A stretch of DNA of 64,000 nucleotides, taken from assembly GCF_013001025.1 (NCBI RefSeq), contig NZ_CP053021.1:2942001-3006000 (forward strand). The letters are read 5' to 3'. The DNA is from Sphingobium yanoikuyae. Lineage in GTDB: Bacteria; Pseudomonadota; Alphaproteobacteria; Sphingomonadales; Sphingomonadaceae. Shown here in pieces: positions 9,177 through 17,561 of this stretch (the stretch's first letter is position 1; every line of letters starts with the position of its first letter). The notes beneath the pieces are model-generated. The model was given only the letters and a program-made list of their open reading frames with translations. It did no database searches and was not told where the DNA came from. The position numbers were made by a program, and so were the translations under genes.

Positions 9177-10117
9177 CGACGAAGATCTTCATCGACGGCG
9201 GCCATGGCACCACCGGCATCGAGATTGCCGATCGCCTGGCCGACCGGCCCGAACTGTCGCTGATCACGGTCGACGAGAAGGATCGCCGCAACATGGCGGC
9301 CCGGCGCGACGCGCTGAACGCGGCCGATATCGTGATCCTGTGCCTGCCCGACGATGCCGCGCGCGAATCCGTGTCGATGATCGACAATGACCGCACCCGC
9401 GTGATCGACGCATCGACCGCACACCGCGTCGCCGACGGCTGGACCTATGGCTTCCCCGAACTGGAACCGGGCCATCGCGAGCGACTGGCCAACAGCCGCT
9501 TCGTCGCCAATCCAGGCTGCTGGCCGACCGGCTTTCTGGGCCTGGTCCGTCCGCTGGTGCTGGCCGGCCTGCTGCCGGTGGACTGGCCGGTGACGGTATC
9601 GGGCGCGTCGGGCTATTCGGGTGGCGGCAAGGCGATGATCGCGGAATATGAGGGCGCCGAGGGCGCGCCGACCGCCTTCCGCGCCTATGGCCTGAGCCTG
9701 GCGCACAAGCATGTGCCGGAAATGACCCGCTATTCGGGTCTGGCCCATCCGCCGCTGTTCGCCCCGGCCGTCGCCAACGCCTATCGTGGCATGCTGGTGG
9801 AAGTGCCGCTCCAACTGCGCGCCATGCCCGGCACGCCATCCCCGGCAGACATCCATGCCGCGCTGGCCGCCGCCTATGCAGGATCGCCGACCGTCAGCGT
9901 GACGCCGCTGGCCGACAGCGAAGCCATGGCACAGATTGAGGTCGAGCATGTCGGCGCGACCGACCGCCTGTCGCTGTCGGTGTTCGGCAATGCGCAGAGC
10001 GGCCAGGCGCGTCTGGTCGCCACGCTCGACAATCTGGGCAAGGGTGCGGCGGGCGCCGCCGTGCAGAATCTCAACATCCTGGCCGGCCTGCCGGAAACCG
10101 CGGGGCTGCGGCTCTAA
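9173..10117 (+). CDS. argC: N-acetyl-gamma-glutamyl-phosphate reductase (ArgC, short type)
   Basis: An NADPH-dependent enzyme of arginine synthesis that reduces N-acetyl-glutamyl phosphate to the semialdehyde. It begins with a nucleotide-binding loop (DGGHGTTG) and has the active-site cysteine C116 in NPGCWPTG. At 314 residues it belongs to the shorter ArgC type. A GGAGG at 9160-9164 gives good spacing to the ATG, which overlaps the stop of the peptidase gene by four bases. The operon with a MarR regulator and a wall peptidase is unusual for a biosynthetic gene, since other arg genes are not nearby. A strong terminator follows. Confidence 0.92.
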   Translation: MTTKIFIDGGHGTTGIEIADRLADRPELSLITVDEKDRRNMAARRDALNAADIVILCLPDDAARESVSMIDNDRTRVIDASTAHRVADGWTYGFPELEPGHRERLANSRFVANPGCWPTGFLGLVRPLVLAGLLPVDWPVTVSGASGYSGGGKAMIAEYEGAEGAPTAFRAYGLSLAHKHVPEMTRYSGLAHPPLFAPAVANAYRGMLVEVPLQLRAMPGTPSPADIHAALAAAYAGSPTVSVTPLADSEAMAQIEVEHVGATDRLSLSVFGNAQSGQARLVATLDNLGKGAAGAAVQNLNILAGLPETAGLRL

Positions 10118-10137
10118 AGCGCCGTCAGCGAGACAGC

Positions 10138-10178
10138 AAAAAGGGCCGGAGCGTTCCATGACGCTCCGGCCCTTTTGC
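10138..10178. terminator. Bidirectional terminator between argC and the convergent small gene
   Basis: An 11-bp perfect stem GGGCCGGAGCG/CGCTCCGGCCC with an 8-base loop is flanked by an A run on the left and a T run on the right, so it can serve both convergent genes. Confidence 0.88.
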
Positions 10179-10188
10179 GTTCAGACGA

Positions 10189-10398
10189 TCAGTGGATCGT
10201 GCCGAGCGGCTGGTGATGGGCGAGCAGCACGATCAGCCGCTCGATCTGGCGCCAGTGGCAGAAATGGATGTGGTTGCCGAGGTCGCGGCTGCGATCGGCC
10301 CGCGCCGCCGCCTCATAGCCGGCATTGGCGCCGAAGGTCGCGATCAGTTCCGTCGCATCCTCATAGCTCTTTCGATCCGAAAGATATGGCATGTGCAT
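10189..10398 (-). CDS. Small conserved-looking protein of unknown function
   Basis: A 69-residue protein starting MHMPYLSDRKSYEDAT. The composition is normal for this genome, with a run of charged and helical residues and a C-terminal HHQPLGTIH. It is probably soluble and has no signal or membrane segment. A second ATG two codons later (10392) is an equally possible start. The same frame stays open far upstream, but that part reads as unlikely low-complexity sequence. Its stop lies 11 bases beyond the bidirectional terminator, consistent with a convergent gene. The function is not recognisable. Confidence 0.62.
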   Translation of the reverse strand: MHMPYLSDRKSYEDATELIATFGANAGYEAAARADRSRDLGNHIHFCHWRQIERLIVLLAHHQPLGTIH

Positions 10399-10621
10399 GC
10401 GACCCCCGATTTTTGCGCGCCCTTTCCCCTCCCCTATCAACCCCCATGCCAGTTTGGCGCTTTGGCGCAGCAGGCCGATGACGAGGGTGAACAACCAGTT
10501 AGCCAAGTCCCGCAGCGGGACAGGCGCGCCATTTCGGGACGCCGTCCGTTCCGATCCGGGACAGGGTGGACGCGCGCACAAGCGACTGGCCATGGGCGGC
10601 GGGCCATGGCAAGGATGGGCC

Positions 10622-10792
10622 ATGAACAAGGCGAAGAATCCGACCGGCGCGGGCGCCATCATCGCATTGCTGATCATGGCCGGGGCGATCGGCGGCGGCC
10701 TGCTGGGCCAGCCCAGCATCGGCCTGCTGGTCGGCACCGGGGCCGGCATCCTGATCGCCCTGCTGCTGTGGCTGCGCGAACGAAAGGCCTAG
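10622..10792 (+). CDS. Small two-helix membrane protein
   Basis: A 56-residue protein consisting almost entirely of two predicted membrane helices (about residues 10-29 and 32-50) rich in Gly, Ala, Ile and Leu, ending in the basic tail LRERKA. AAGGA at 10611-10615 supports ATG 10622. An in-frame ATG ten codons upstream is possible. The function is unknown. The stop codon adjoins the inverted-repeat element that follows. Confidence 0.6.
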   Translation: MNKAKNPTGAGAIIALLIMAGAIGGGLLGQPSIGLLVGTGAGILIALLLWLRERKA

Positions 10793-10793
10793 A

Positions 10794-10945
10794 AGCCTGT
10801 TTGAAAAATGCGCGGAAGAGCGCATTTTCGATGCGGCACCGGCCCGCACCCCCACTCGACCACCCATCAGGATACCATGCCTGGGCGGTCGAGTGGGGGT
10901 GCGGGCCGGTGCGGATGCGCCAAAGGCGCATTTCCAAACAGATTC
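10794..10945. repeat. Long imperfect inverted repeat (REPIN-like element)
   Basis: Two arms of about 65-75 bp face each other around a short centre. The outer ends read CTGTTTG[A/G]AAATGCGC. Each arm then has its own small hairpin (GCGC...GCGCAT). The inner 23 bp (10841-10863 region against 10886-10908) are essentially perfect complements. The layout of two similar palindromic units in opposite orientation is that of a REP doublet. No gene lies inside. It could also act as a terminator for the small membrane protein gene, though no T run follows. Confidence 0.7.
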
Positions 10946-11009
10946 TAACTAACCACCCGCGCAACGGAGCGCCTTGCCGGGCGCCGCATCGCCGCATAGA
11001 TGTGGCGAC

Positions 11010-12338
11010 ATGAAGAAGCATTTCATCGCCATCCCCCTCGTCGCGCTGGTCATTGCCGGCGGCGCCTTCCTCTATTTCGCGCAGGGCGACACGGCCCAGT
11101 TGCCGGCCGGCGCCGATGTCGGTCGGGAACCGCGCTTCACCGCGCCGCGCAACGAGTTTTTCCCGACGGTCAACATCGCCGAAGTGAAGCCGTGGAAGGC
11201 GGGCGAGAAGCCGGTCGCCGCCAAGGGCCTAGTGGTCGAGCGCTTCGCCGAGGGGCTGAGCCATCCGCGATCGCTGCTGCGCCTGCCCAATGGCGACATA
11301 TTGACGGCCGAGACCAACAGCCAACCCCGCCCGCAGACCGGCATCGTCAGCCGGGTGATGAATTTCCTGATGAACAAGGCCGGCGCCGGCGTCCCCTCGC
11401 CCGACCGCATCAGCCTGCTGCGCGACACCGATGGCGACGGCAAGGCGGACACCAAGACGGTGTTCCTGAGCGGCCTCTATTCGCCCTATGGCATGGCGCT
11501 GATCGGCGACACCCTCTATGTCGCCAACACCAATGCGCTGATGGCCTTCCCCTATAAGGAAGGCGAAACCAAGATCAGCGACAAGGGGCGCAAGATCCTG
11601 AACCTGCCCGCCCAGGCGCCGAACATGCACTGGACCCGCAGCCTGACCGTCGGCCCCAACGGGCTGCTCTATGTCGGCGTCGGATCGAACAGCAATATCG
11701 GCGAGAATGGCCTGGAAAGCGAAGCGAACCGCGCCGCCGTGCTGGAGGTCAATCCCAAGACCGGCGACTATCGCATCTATGCGTCGGGCCTGCGCAATCC
11801 GGTCGGCCTGGCGTTCGAACCCAGGAGCGGCGTGCTGTGGGGCGTGGTCAATGAGCGCGACATGCTGGGCGGCGACCTGGTCCCCGACTATCTGACCCGC
11901 GTCGAGTTCGGTGCCTTCTATGGCTGGCCGTGGAATTACTGGGGCGGCTATGAGGATCGCCGGGTCCAGCCGCAGCGGCCGGAAATCCGCGAATATACCA
12001 AGCGCCCCGACTATGCGCTGGGCAATCATGTCGCGCCGCTGGGCCTGAGCTTCTCCAAGGATGCGCAGCTTGGCGCCGCCTATGGCAATGGCGCCTTTGT
12101 CGGCCTGCATGGCAGCTGGAACCGCAAGCCGGCCGCCGGCTACAAGGTCGTGTTCATTCCGTTCGAGGATAATGGCGAAGTCGGCAAGGCCAAGCCGACC
12201 GACGTCCTGACCGGATTCCTCGATGCACAGGGCGCGGCGCGTGGCCGCCCGGTCGACGTGACCGTGGACGCCAAGGGCGCACTGCTGGTGGCGGACGATG
12301 TCGGCGGTGTCGTCTGGCGGGTGACCCGCGCACAATAA
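11010..12338 (+). CDS. PQQ-type sugar (sorbosone-like) dehydrogenase family protein
   Basis: A 442-residue exported beta-propeller protein. The first ~25 residues form a signal anchor (FIAIPLVALVIAGGAFLYF). The propeller contains the family's typical features: GLSHPRSLLRLPNGDILTAE, an acidic calcium-type loop DTDGDGKAD near residue 145, and a SGLRNPVGLAFEP segment. The family is PQQ-dependent sugar or sorbosone dehydrogenases, oxidising sugars or aldoses in the periplasm. The substrate cannot be read. I chose ATG 11010 because it starts just before the hydrophobic segment. The gene lies alone between two structured non-coding elements. Confidence 0.8.
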   Translation: MKKHFIAIPLVALVIAGGAFLYFAQGDTAQLPAGADVGREPRFTAPRNEFFPTVNIAEVKPWKAGEKPVAAKGLVVERFAEGLSHPRSLLRLPNGDILTAETNSQPRPQTGIVSRVMNFLMNKAGAGVPSPDRISLLRDTDGDGKADTKTVFLSGLYSPYGMALIGDTLYVANTNALMAFPYKEGETKISDKGRKILNLPAQAPNMHWTRSLTVGPNGLLYVGVGSNSNIGENGLESEANRAAVLEVNPKTGDYRIYASGLRNPVGLAFEPRSGVLWGVVNERDMLGGDLVPDYLTRVEFGAFYGWPWNYWGGYEDRRVQPQRPEIREYTKRPDYALGNHVAPLGLSFSKDAQLGAAYGNGAFVGLHGSWNRKPAAGYKVVFIPFEDNGEVGKAKPTDVLTGFLDAQGAARGRPVDVTVDAKGALLVADDVGGVVWRVTRAQ

Positions 12339-12346
12339 TCTTGGGC

Positions 12347-12406
12347 GCCCGGCCGAAGCGTCGAAAAAACTTGTTCGCAAGACCAGACGCTTAATTTCGG
12401 CCGGGC
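12347..12406. other. Nested stem-loop, possible structured RNA element
   Basis: Three tiers of complementarity are visible. The outer stem is GCCCGGCCGAA/TTCGGCCGGGC (12347-12357 with 12396-12406). A GCGTC/GACGC stem follows inside (12358-12362 with 12386-12390). The centre is CTTG-TTCG-CAAG, a UUCG-type tetraloop hairpin. No T run follows, so a simple terminator is unlikely. It lies 8 bases after the dehydrogenase stop. Confidence 0.5.
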
Positions 12407-12447
12407 AACAGCCGGGATATATTGCCCCGTTCGCGCGCTGATACGCG

Positions 12448-12804
12448 ATGCGACAGGCATCCAAGATGAAACCGATCGAACCGGCGGAGCTATATCAGCT
12501 GCGGGCGGACAGCGCGCGGCGATCCCTTCATCATTTGCGCATGGAAGCGCTGGGCCAGCCGGACCGACGACAAGGCTATGATCTAGAGCATGACCGCCGG
12601 CTGGCGGAAATGTATTTCAACACCTTCGCCGCCCTCGCCCATCGACAGCGTCACAGCGACACGCTGAGTCTGGCCCGCGTCATCAAGACGATGGCCGATG
12701 CCGCGCCGCTGTGCGACACCGCCGTCGATCCGCCGCGTTGCCGCAAGGAACTGGACCGACTGGTCGACGAATTTCTGAGCCTTGCCGAAAAGGACGGCGA
12801 CTGA
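12448..12804 (+). CDS. Hypothetical helical protein
   Basis: A 118-residue protein dominated by charged alpha-helices, with no signal peptide or membrane segment. An ATG six codons downstream (12466, MKPIEPAELYQL) may be the real start; neither has a clear ribosome site. Two cysteines (LCDTAVDPPRC) lie near the C-terminus. I do not recognise a family. Its stop lies 20 bp from the convergent DUF815 gene. Confidence 0.55.
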   Translation: MRQASKMKPIEPAELYQLRADSARRSLHHLRMEALGQPDRRQGYDLEHDRRLAEMYFNTFAALAHRQRHSDTLSLARVIKTMADAAPLCDTAVDPPRCRKELDRLVDEFLSLAEKDGD

Positions 12805-12823
12805 GAATCAGACCAAGAGGGGA

Positions 12824-13639
12824 TCAGACCGAGAGGCCGTGACGGCCGGCGAGTTCGACCACATATTGCCAGGCGACACGGCCCGAGCGGCTGCCCCGCT
12901 GGGTTGCCCACTGGATCGCGTCAAGCGGCTCGACACTGAGGCCCAGCGCCTGCGCATAGCCCTCGACAATGGCGACATAGGCGTCCTGGTCGAGGGCATG
13001 GAAGCCGAGGCTGAGGCCGAACCGGTCCGATAGCGCCATCTTGTCATCGACCACGTCGCGCGGATTGATCGGATCATCCTGTTCCGACAGGTTGCGCGGC
13101 ACGATATGGCGGCGGTTGGACGTCACATAGAGGCGGACATTGGCCGGACGCGCGGCGGTGCCACCCTGGAGCAGCGAACGCAGCGCACGGGCATCCCCCA
13201 CGCCTTCGTCAAAGCCCAGATCGTCGAGGAACAGGATGAAGGGCCGGGTCGTGCTGCGCAGCAGGGTGAAGAGCGCCGGCAGGCTGGCCAGTTCGTCGAT
13301 CGCGCATTGCAGCAGGGCGATGTCCTGCCCTTCCGCCTGAAGCTTGCCGACCACCGAAGCCACGGTCGCCGACTTGCCAGTGCCCCGCGCGCCCCACAGC
13401 AGCACGTCATGGGCGGCATGGCCGGCGGCGTGGCGACGGCTATTGTCCAGCAGCGCGCTCTTCTGCGCATCGATGCCGGTCAGCAGATCATAATCCACCG
13501 GGTCGAACGCATCCACCGCGCGGATCGCCACCCCGTCCCACACATAGGCGGGTGCAGCCGCAAGGTCGGCAGAGGAAGCCGGCGGCGGCGCGAGCCGTTC
13601 GAGCGCTTCGGCGATACGGGTCAGCAGGGCGTCGTTCAT
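12824..13639 (-). CDS. DUF815 family ATP-binding protein
   Basis: A 271-residue AAA-type ATPase. Walker A is GARGTGKS near residue 83, and the Walker B-like strand is FILFLDDLGFDE near residue 135. A sensor-like TSNRRHIVPR segment follows at about residue 177. DUF815 proteins share this order and have no firmly established role. It has no membrane segment and is probably cytosolic. It is divergent from the threonylcarbamoyl-AMP synthase gene across about 110 bp. Confidence 0.88.
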   Translation of the reverse strand: MNDALLTRIAEALERLAPPPASSADLAAAPAYVWDGVAIRAVDAFDPVDYDLLTGIDAQKSALLDNSRRHAAGHAAHDVLLWGARGTGKSATVASVVGKLQAEGQDIALLQCAIDELASLPALFTLLRSTTRPFILFLDDLGFDEGVGDARALRSLLQGGTAARPANVRLYVTSNRRHIVPRNLSEQDDPINPRDVVDDKMALSDRFGLSLGFHALDQDAYVAIVEGYAQALGLSVEPLDAIQWATQRGSRSGRVAWQYVVELAGRHGLSV

Positions 13640-13749
13640 GGCGCGGGATTAGCCGGGCCGCGCCGTTGCGGCAAGCTTTGCCAACAATGTCATGTCACTG
13701 TCGCAATGGCCTTTTACTGCAGCGTTCCGGGGTCTATATCGCGGGGGTC

Positions 13750-14706
13750 GTGACTATCCCAAATCCAGCCTTTTCCACCAGGGTCTGCCGCTATGGCGCG
13801 GAAGCGCTTCGCGAGGCAGCCTTGCTGATCCGCGCCGGCGAGCCCGTCGCCGTTCCCACCGAAACCGTCTATGGCCTGGCGGCCGATGCCACCGATTCCC
13901 AGGCGGTCGCGGGCATCTATAGCGCCAAGGGGCGGCCCAGCTTCAACCCGCTGATCGTCCATGTCGCCGACATGGAGATGGCGCGGCGGCTGGCCGATTT
14001 CTCGCCCCAGGCCGAGCAGCTTGCCGCCCGTTTCTGGCCGGGCGCGCTGACCATGGTGCTGCCGGTGCGGGCCGATAGCGGCCTGTCGCCGCTGGTGATG
14101 GCCGGCCTGCCGACCGTGGCGTTGCGCCTGCCGGCCCATCCGGCGATGCGCGCGCTGATCCGCGAGAGTGGCCGGCCGCTGGCGGCGCCTTCGGCCAATC
14201 GCAGCGGATCGATCAGCCCCAGCCGGGCCGAGCATGTGCTGGCGAGCCTCAACGGCAAGATCCGCATGATCCTGGACGAAGGCCCGACCAGCGAAGGGCT
14301 GGAATCGACCATTGCCGCGCCCGAAGCGGACCGCATCCGCCTGCTGCGCCCCGGCCCGGTGACGGCCGCGATGCTGGAGGAGGCAAGTGGCCTGCCGGTT
14401 ATCACGGGGAAGGACAATGCGAAGATCGAAGCGCCCGGCCAGCTCGAAAGCCATTATGCGCCGTCGAAGCCGGTACGGCTTAACGCGCTGCGGGCGGAAA
14501 AGGATGAATATCTGATCGGCTTCGGGCTAATGCCCTGCCATCTGAACCTGAGCGTCGACGCGGACCTGCGCGAGGCGGCGGCCAATCTGTTCGCGGCGCT
14601 GCACGTCGCCGACGCCAGCACCCAGGAGCGGATCGCGGTCGCACCCATCCCCGACGAGGGGATCGGCACCGCCATCAACGACCGGTTACGCCGCGCCGCG
14701 GCCTGA
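13750..14706 (+). CDS. L-threonylcarbamoyladenylate synthase (Sua5/TsaC type)
   Basis: It makes the threonylcarbamoyl-AMP used for the t6A37 modification of ANN-decoding tRNAs. The YrdC domain spans about residues 15-200, with the conserved PTETVYGLAADA loop and KGRPSFNPLIVH segment. A linker and a C-terminal Sua5 domain complete the protein (318 aa), which marks it as the two-domain type. I chose GTG 13750 because the protein then begins VTIPNPAFSTRV shortly before the core and follows a G-rich stretch. The frame is open upstream over the divergent DUF815 gene, which cannot all be coding. Confidence 0.9.
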   Translation: MTIPNPAFSTRVCRYGAEALREAALLIRAGEPVAVPTETVYGLAADATDSQAVAGIYSAKGRPSFNPLIVHVADMEMARRLADFSPQAEQLAARFWPGALTMVLPVRADSGLSPLVMAGLPTVALRLPAHPAMRALIRESGRPLAAPSANRSGSISPSRAEHVLASLNGKIRMILDEGPTSEGLESTIAAPEADRIRLLRPGPVTAAMLEEASGLPVITGKDNAKIEAPGQLESHYAPSKPVRLNALRAEKDEYLIGFGLMPCHLNLSVDADLREAAANLFAALHVADASTQERIAVAPIPDEGIGTAINDRLRRAAA

Positions 14707-14732
14707 CCGGTCGATCTGACGAATTTCGGGGC

Positions 14733-14999
14733 TCAGCCGCAATTGTCGTAACCGGCCTTGCGGCATTCGCGGCGGCGCTGTTCGTCGGCCTTCTTGCGCG
14801 CCTTGCCTTCCTCGGCCTCCTGCTTGCGCATCTTGCGGCCATAGTTGCGGTCGGCCTCGTCCTGGCTGGTCGTCGCCCAGTCCGCCGCCTGCGCACCTGC
14901 GCGCACCGGCAGGGTCACGATATCCACCGCCGTCCTGGCGATGCAACCCGGCAGCATCAGTAGCATCGCCGGCGCCAGCAGCATGATCGTCTTGGTCAT
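14733..14999 (-). CDS. Small lipoprotein of unknown function
   Basis: An 88-residue protein with a lipoprotein signal: a hydrophobic N-terminus ends in LPGC, with C19 as the lipidation site. The mature part is very charged (KMRKQEAEEGKARKKADEQ) and ends in a short Cys-containing tail, CRKAGYDNCG. A GGGGGA stretch lies about eight bases before the ATG. The short length and charged helix suggest a structural or accessory envelope protein. No family is recognised. Confidence 0.65.
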   Translation of the reverse strand: MTKTIMLLAPAMLLMLPGCIARTAVDIVTLPVRAGAQAADWATTSQDEADRNYGRKMRKQEAEEGKARKKADEQRRRECRKAGYDNCG

Positions 15000-15112
15000 T
15001 TCAAAGTCCCCCGACTCGTCCGTTGCGCTGCATCTGCCATGGTCGACATTAACCATAGGCTAAGAACGCGGCGAAACGGGACGAGCCGTCGGGAAATCGG
15101 CCAGGCCGAGGC

Positions 15113-15646
15113 TTATTCCTCGATGCGCGCAGCAAAACCCTTGCGCAGCTTGGCCAGCTTGGGCGGGATCACCGCCATGCAATAGGGATTCTGGTCGCCG
15201 ACCCGCTCCCAATATTTCTGGTGATAATCCTCGGCCGGATACCAGGGGGCGTCCGCCTCGATCGCGGTCACGACCGGATCGACCTGGTCCACCTGTGCCC
15301 GCGCGATGCCGGCCAGCGCCTCGGCCTGCTGCTCGGCCGAATGGGGGAAGATCGCCGAGCGATACTGCGTCCCGATGTCGTTGCCCTGGCGGTTCAGCGT
15401 CGTCGGATTGTGGGTGGCGAAGAAGATGTCGAGCAGGTCGGCATAGCTGATGACGGCCGGGTCGAAGGCGATGCGGATCGCTTCGGCATGGCCGGTACTG
15501 CCGGTGCAGACCTCCTCATAGGTCGGATCGACCTTGGTCCCGCCGATATAGCCGCTCTGGACCGATTCCACGCCCTTGAGCGTCTGGTAGACTGCTTCCG
15601 TACACCAGAAGCAGCCACCAGCCAGCGTTGCGATTTCCTGCGCCAT
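15113..15646 (-). CDS. msrA: Peptide-methionine (S)-S-oxide reductase MsrA
   Basis: It repairs oxidised methionine using thioredoxin. The active-site motif GCFWCTE places the catalytic cysteine at C12, close to the N-terminus. The family segments SGYIGG and EVCTGSTGHAEA follow. The length (177 aa) is typical of a single-domain MsrA. The gene starts 45 bp after the fadD stop on the same strand, so read-through from fadD is possible. Confidence 0.96.
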   Translation of the reverse strand: MAQEIATLAGGCFWCTEAVYQTLKGVESVQSGYIGGTKVDPTYEEVCTGSTGHAEAIRIAFDPAVISYADLLDIFFATHNPTTLNRQGNDIGTQYRSAIFPHSAEQQAEALAGIARAQVDQVDPVVTAIEADAPWYPAEDYHQKYWERVGDQNPYCMAVIPPKLAKLRKGFAARIEE

Positions 15647-15691
15647 ATATCGATAATCCTTATCCAGCTTTGGCGCGCTAGATAGGAGAAA

Positions 15692-17413
15692 TCAGGCCGC
15701 GGTTCCAGTCTGCGCCGCATTCTGCGCCATCGCCTGTTCGGCCTTGGCGCGTTCTTCGGCGACCAGTTCCTTGCGCGACAGCTTGCCGACCAGCGTCTTG
15801 GGCAGGCTGGCCCGCACCTCGACCTCGCAGACCCGCTCATGCTTGCCCAGTTGCGGGTTCAGCCAGTCCTTGAGCCCCGGCCCGTCGACGGTCGCGCCTT
15901 CGTTCAGGGTCACGAACGCCTTGGGCTGCTCGCCGCGATAGCGATCGGGCACGCCGATCACCAGCGCCTCCTTCACCGATTCATGATGATAGAGGACCGA
16001 TTCCACCTGGCTCGGGAAGACCTTGAAGCCACCGACAGCGATCATGTCCTTGAGCCGATCGACGATGCGCACATAGCCGTCGTCATCAACCTCGCCGACA
16101 TCGCCGGTGCGCAGGAACTCGCCCACGAACACCTGCGCATCCGCGTCCGGTCGGTTCCAATAGCCCTTCATGATCTGCGGGCCGGCAAACATCAGTTCGC
16201 CCGGCTCGCCTTCTGGCGGGGGCTGGGTCGGATCCTCGCGGCTGACGATCTTGACGCGGGTGCCCGGCACGGGCTGGCCGACGGTGCCGGTCTTGTTCAG
16301 CCCCTCATAGGGGTTGGCGCAGACGATCGGGCTGGTTTCGGTGAGGCCATAGCCCTCGATCAACCGCGCACCGGTCACCGCCTCGAACTTTTGCTTCACC
16401 TCCATCGGCAGCGGCGCGCCGCCCGAAATGCAGGTGCGCAGCGACGAGAAATCGATGTTCGGCAGGGCCGGATGATCGAGCAGCGCCTGATACATGGTCG
16501 GCACGCCGGGCAGCGACGTCGCCTTGGTCCGCTGCACCGCCGAGAGCACCTGCACCGCCTCGAACCGGGGCAGCATCACCATCTCGCCACCATTCATGAC
16601 GGTCCGGTTCAGCGTGCAGGTATTGGCGAAGACGTGGAAGAAGGGCAGCACCGCGATGATGCGGTCGTCGCCCTCGCCCGCGTGCGGGTCGATCCCCTGC
16701 GCCTGGCGCGCGTTGGCGGTCAGATTCTGGTGGGTCAGCATCGCGCCCTTGGGCGTGCCGGTGGTGCCGCCGGTATATTGCAGCAGCGCGACGTCGTTGA
16801 CCGGATCGATGTCGGCGACGATGCATTCGCCGGAATTGGCGATCAGCCGGTCGTAGCGGATGACGCGCGGATCATGCGGCAGCGGCGTCGTCTCGCCGCG
16901 CTTGAACAGGCGGAAGAGGATGCTCTTGGCAGTCGGCAGCACCTCGGCGATCGAACCGACTACCAGCTTTTCGAGGCTGCTATTGTCCAGCACCTTGAGC
17001 GCGGTCGGCAGCAATGCCTTGGCCGACAGGGTGAACAGGATTTTGGTGCCGCTATCCTCGACCTGATGCTCCAGTTCGGCGGCTGTGTAGAGGGGGGAGA
17101 AGTTGACGACGATCGCGCCGGCCAGCAGCGCGCCATAATAGGCCGCGACATAATGGGGGGTGTTGGGCAGGTAGAGACCGACCCGATCCCCCTTCTTCAC
17201 GCCCATGGCCTGCAAACCACAGGCGATGCGCCTGATGTCGTCCATCATCGCGCCATAGCTGAACTTGCGCCCCATGAAGTCGATCATGTGGGCCTGCGGG
17301 TGGGCGGTGGCGCTCTGCGTTACCATGTCCCCCATCGACATCGGCGGGAACGTCTGCTCCCACGGCGTAGGGTGCTGATAATGCTCGCGCCAGATCTTTT
17401 CTCTGCTCTCCAT
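15692..17413 (-). CDS. fadD: Long-chain fatty-acid-CoA ligase (FadD type)
   Basis: A 573-residue AMP-forming acyl-CoA synthetase that activates fatty acids for beta-oxidation or lipid synthesis. The P-loop-like adenylation motif is LLQYTGGTTGTPKG at about residues 213-226. Later conserved elements are the IEGYGLTETSP motif, the LRTGDVGEVDDDGYVRIVDR hinge and the GKLSRKEL lysine near the end. The length matches the family. The upstream region on the minus strand carries the trcR terminator, so fadD has its own promoter. Chain-length preference is not readable. Confidence 0.93.
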   Translation of the reverse strand: MESREKIWREHYQHPTPWEQTFPPMSMGDMVTQSATAHPQAHMIDFMGRKFSYGAMMDDIRRIACGLQAMGVKKGDRVGLYLPNTPHYVAAYYGALLAGAIVVNFSPLYTAAELEHQVEDSGTKILFTLSAKALLPTALKVLDNSSLEKLVVGSIAEVLPTAKSILFRLFKRGETTPLPHDPRVIRYDRLIANSGECIVADIDPVNDVALLQYTGGTTGTPKGAMLTHQNLTANARQAQGIDPHAGEGDDRIIAVLPFFHVFANTCTLNRTVMNGGEMVMLPRFEAVQVLSAVQRTKATSLPGVPTMYQALLDHPALPNIDFSSLRTCISGGAPLPMEVKQKFEAVTGARLIEGYGLTETSPIVCANPYEGLNKTGTVGQPVPGTRVKIVSREDPTQPPPEGEPGELMFAGPQIMKGYWNRPDADAQVFVGEFLRTGDVGEVDDDGYVRIVDRLKDMIAVGGFKVFPSQVESVLYHHESVKEALVIGVPDRYRGEQPKAFVTLNEGATVDGPGLKDWLNPQLGKHERVCEVEVRASLPKTLVGKLSRKELVAEERAKAEQAMAQNAAQTGTAA

Positions 17414-17475
17414 TTACAGAAGTGTAAGTGGCCCGAGCGCTTTACGCAAGCGTCAACCTGTGTCTGGATTGTAGC

Positions 17476-17506
17476 AAAAAGGCCGCGCCGGAAAGCCGGC
17501 GCGGCC
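17476..17506 (-). terminator. Rho-independent terminator of trcR
   Basis: An 11-bp perfect stem GGCCGCGCCGG/CCGGCGCGGCC with a 4-base loop, followed on the minus strand by five Ts. It lies 56 bases after the trcR stop. Confidence 0.85.
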
Positions 17507-17561
17507 CTTGAAAATGCTGCATTGCAGCGGGTCAGAAAGAGCGTCGGATGACGCTACGTCT

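Noticed and set aside
15839..17551. A 570-codon plus-strand frame opposite fadD
   Set aside because: Antisense shadow; the fadD motifs are on the other strand.
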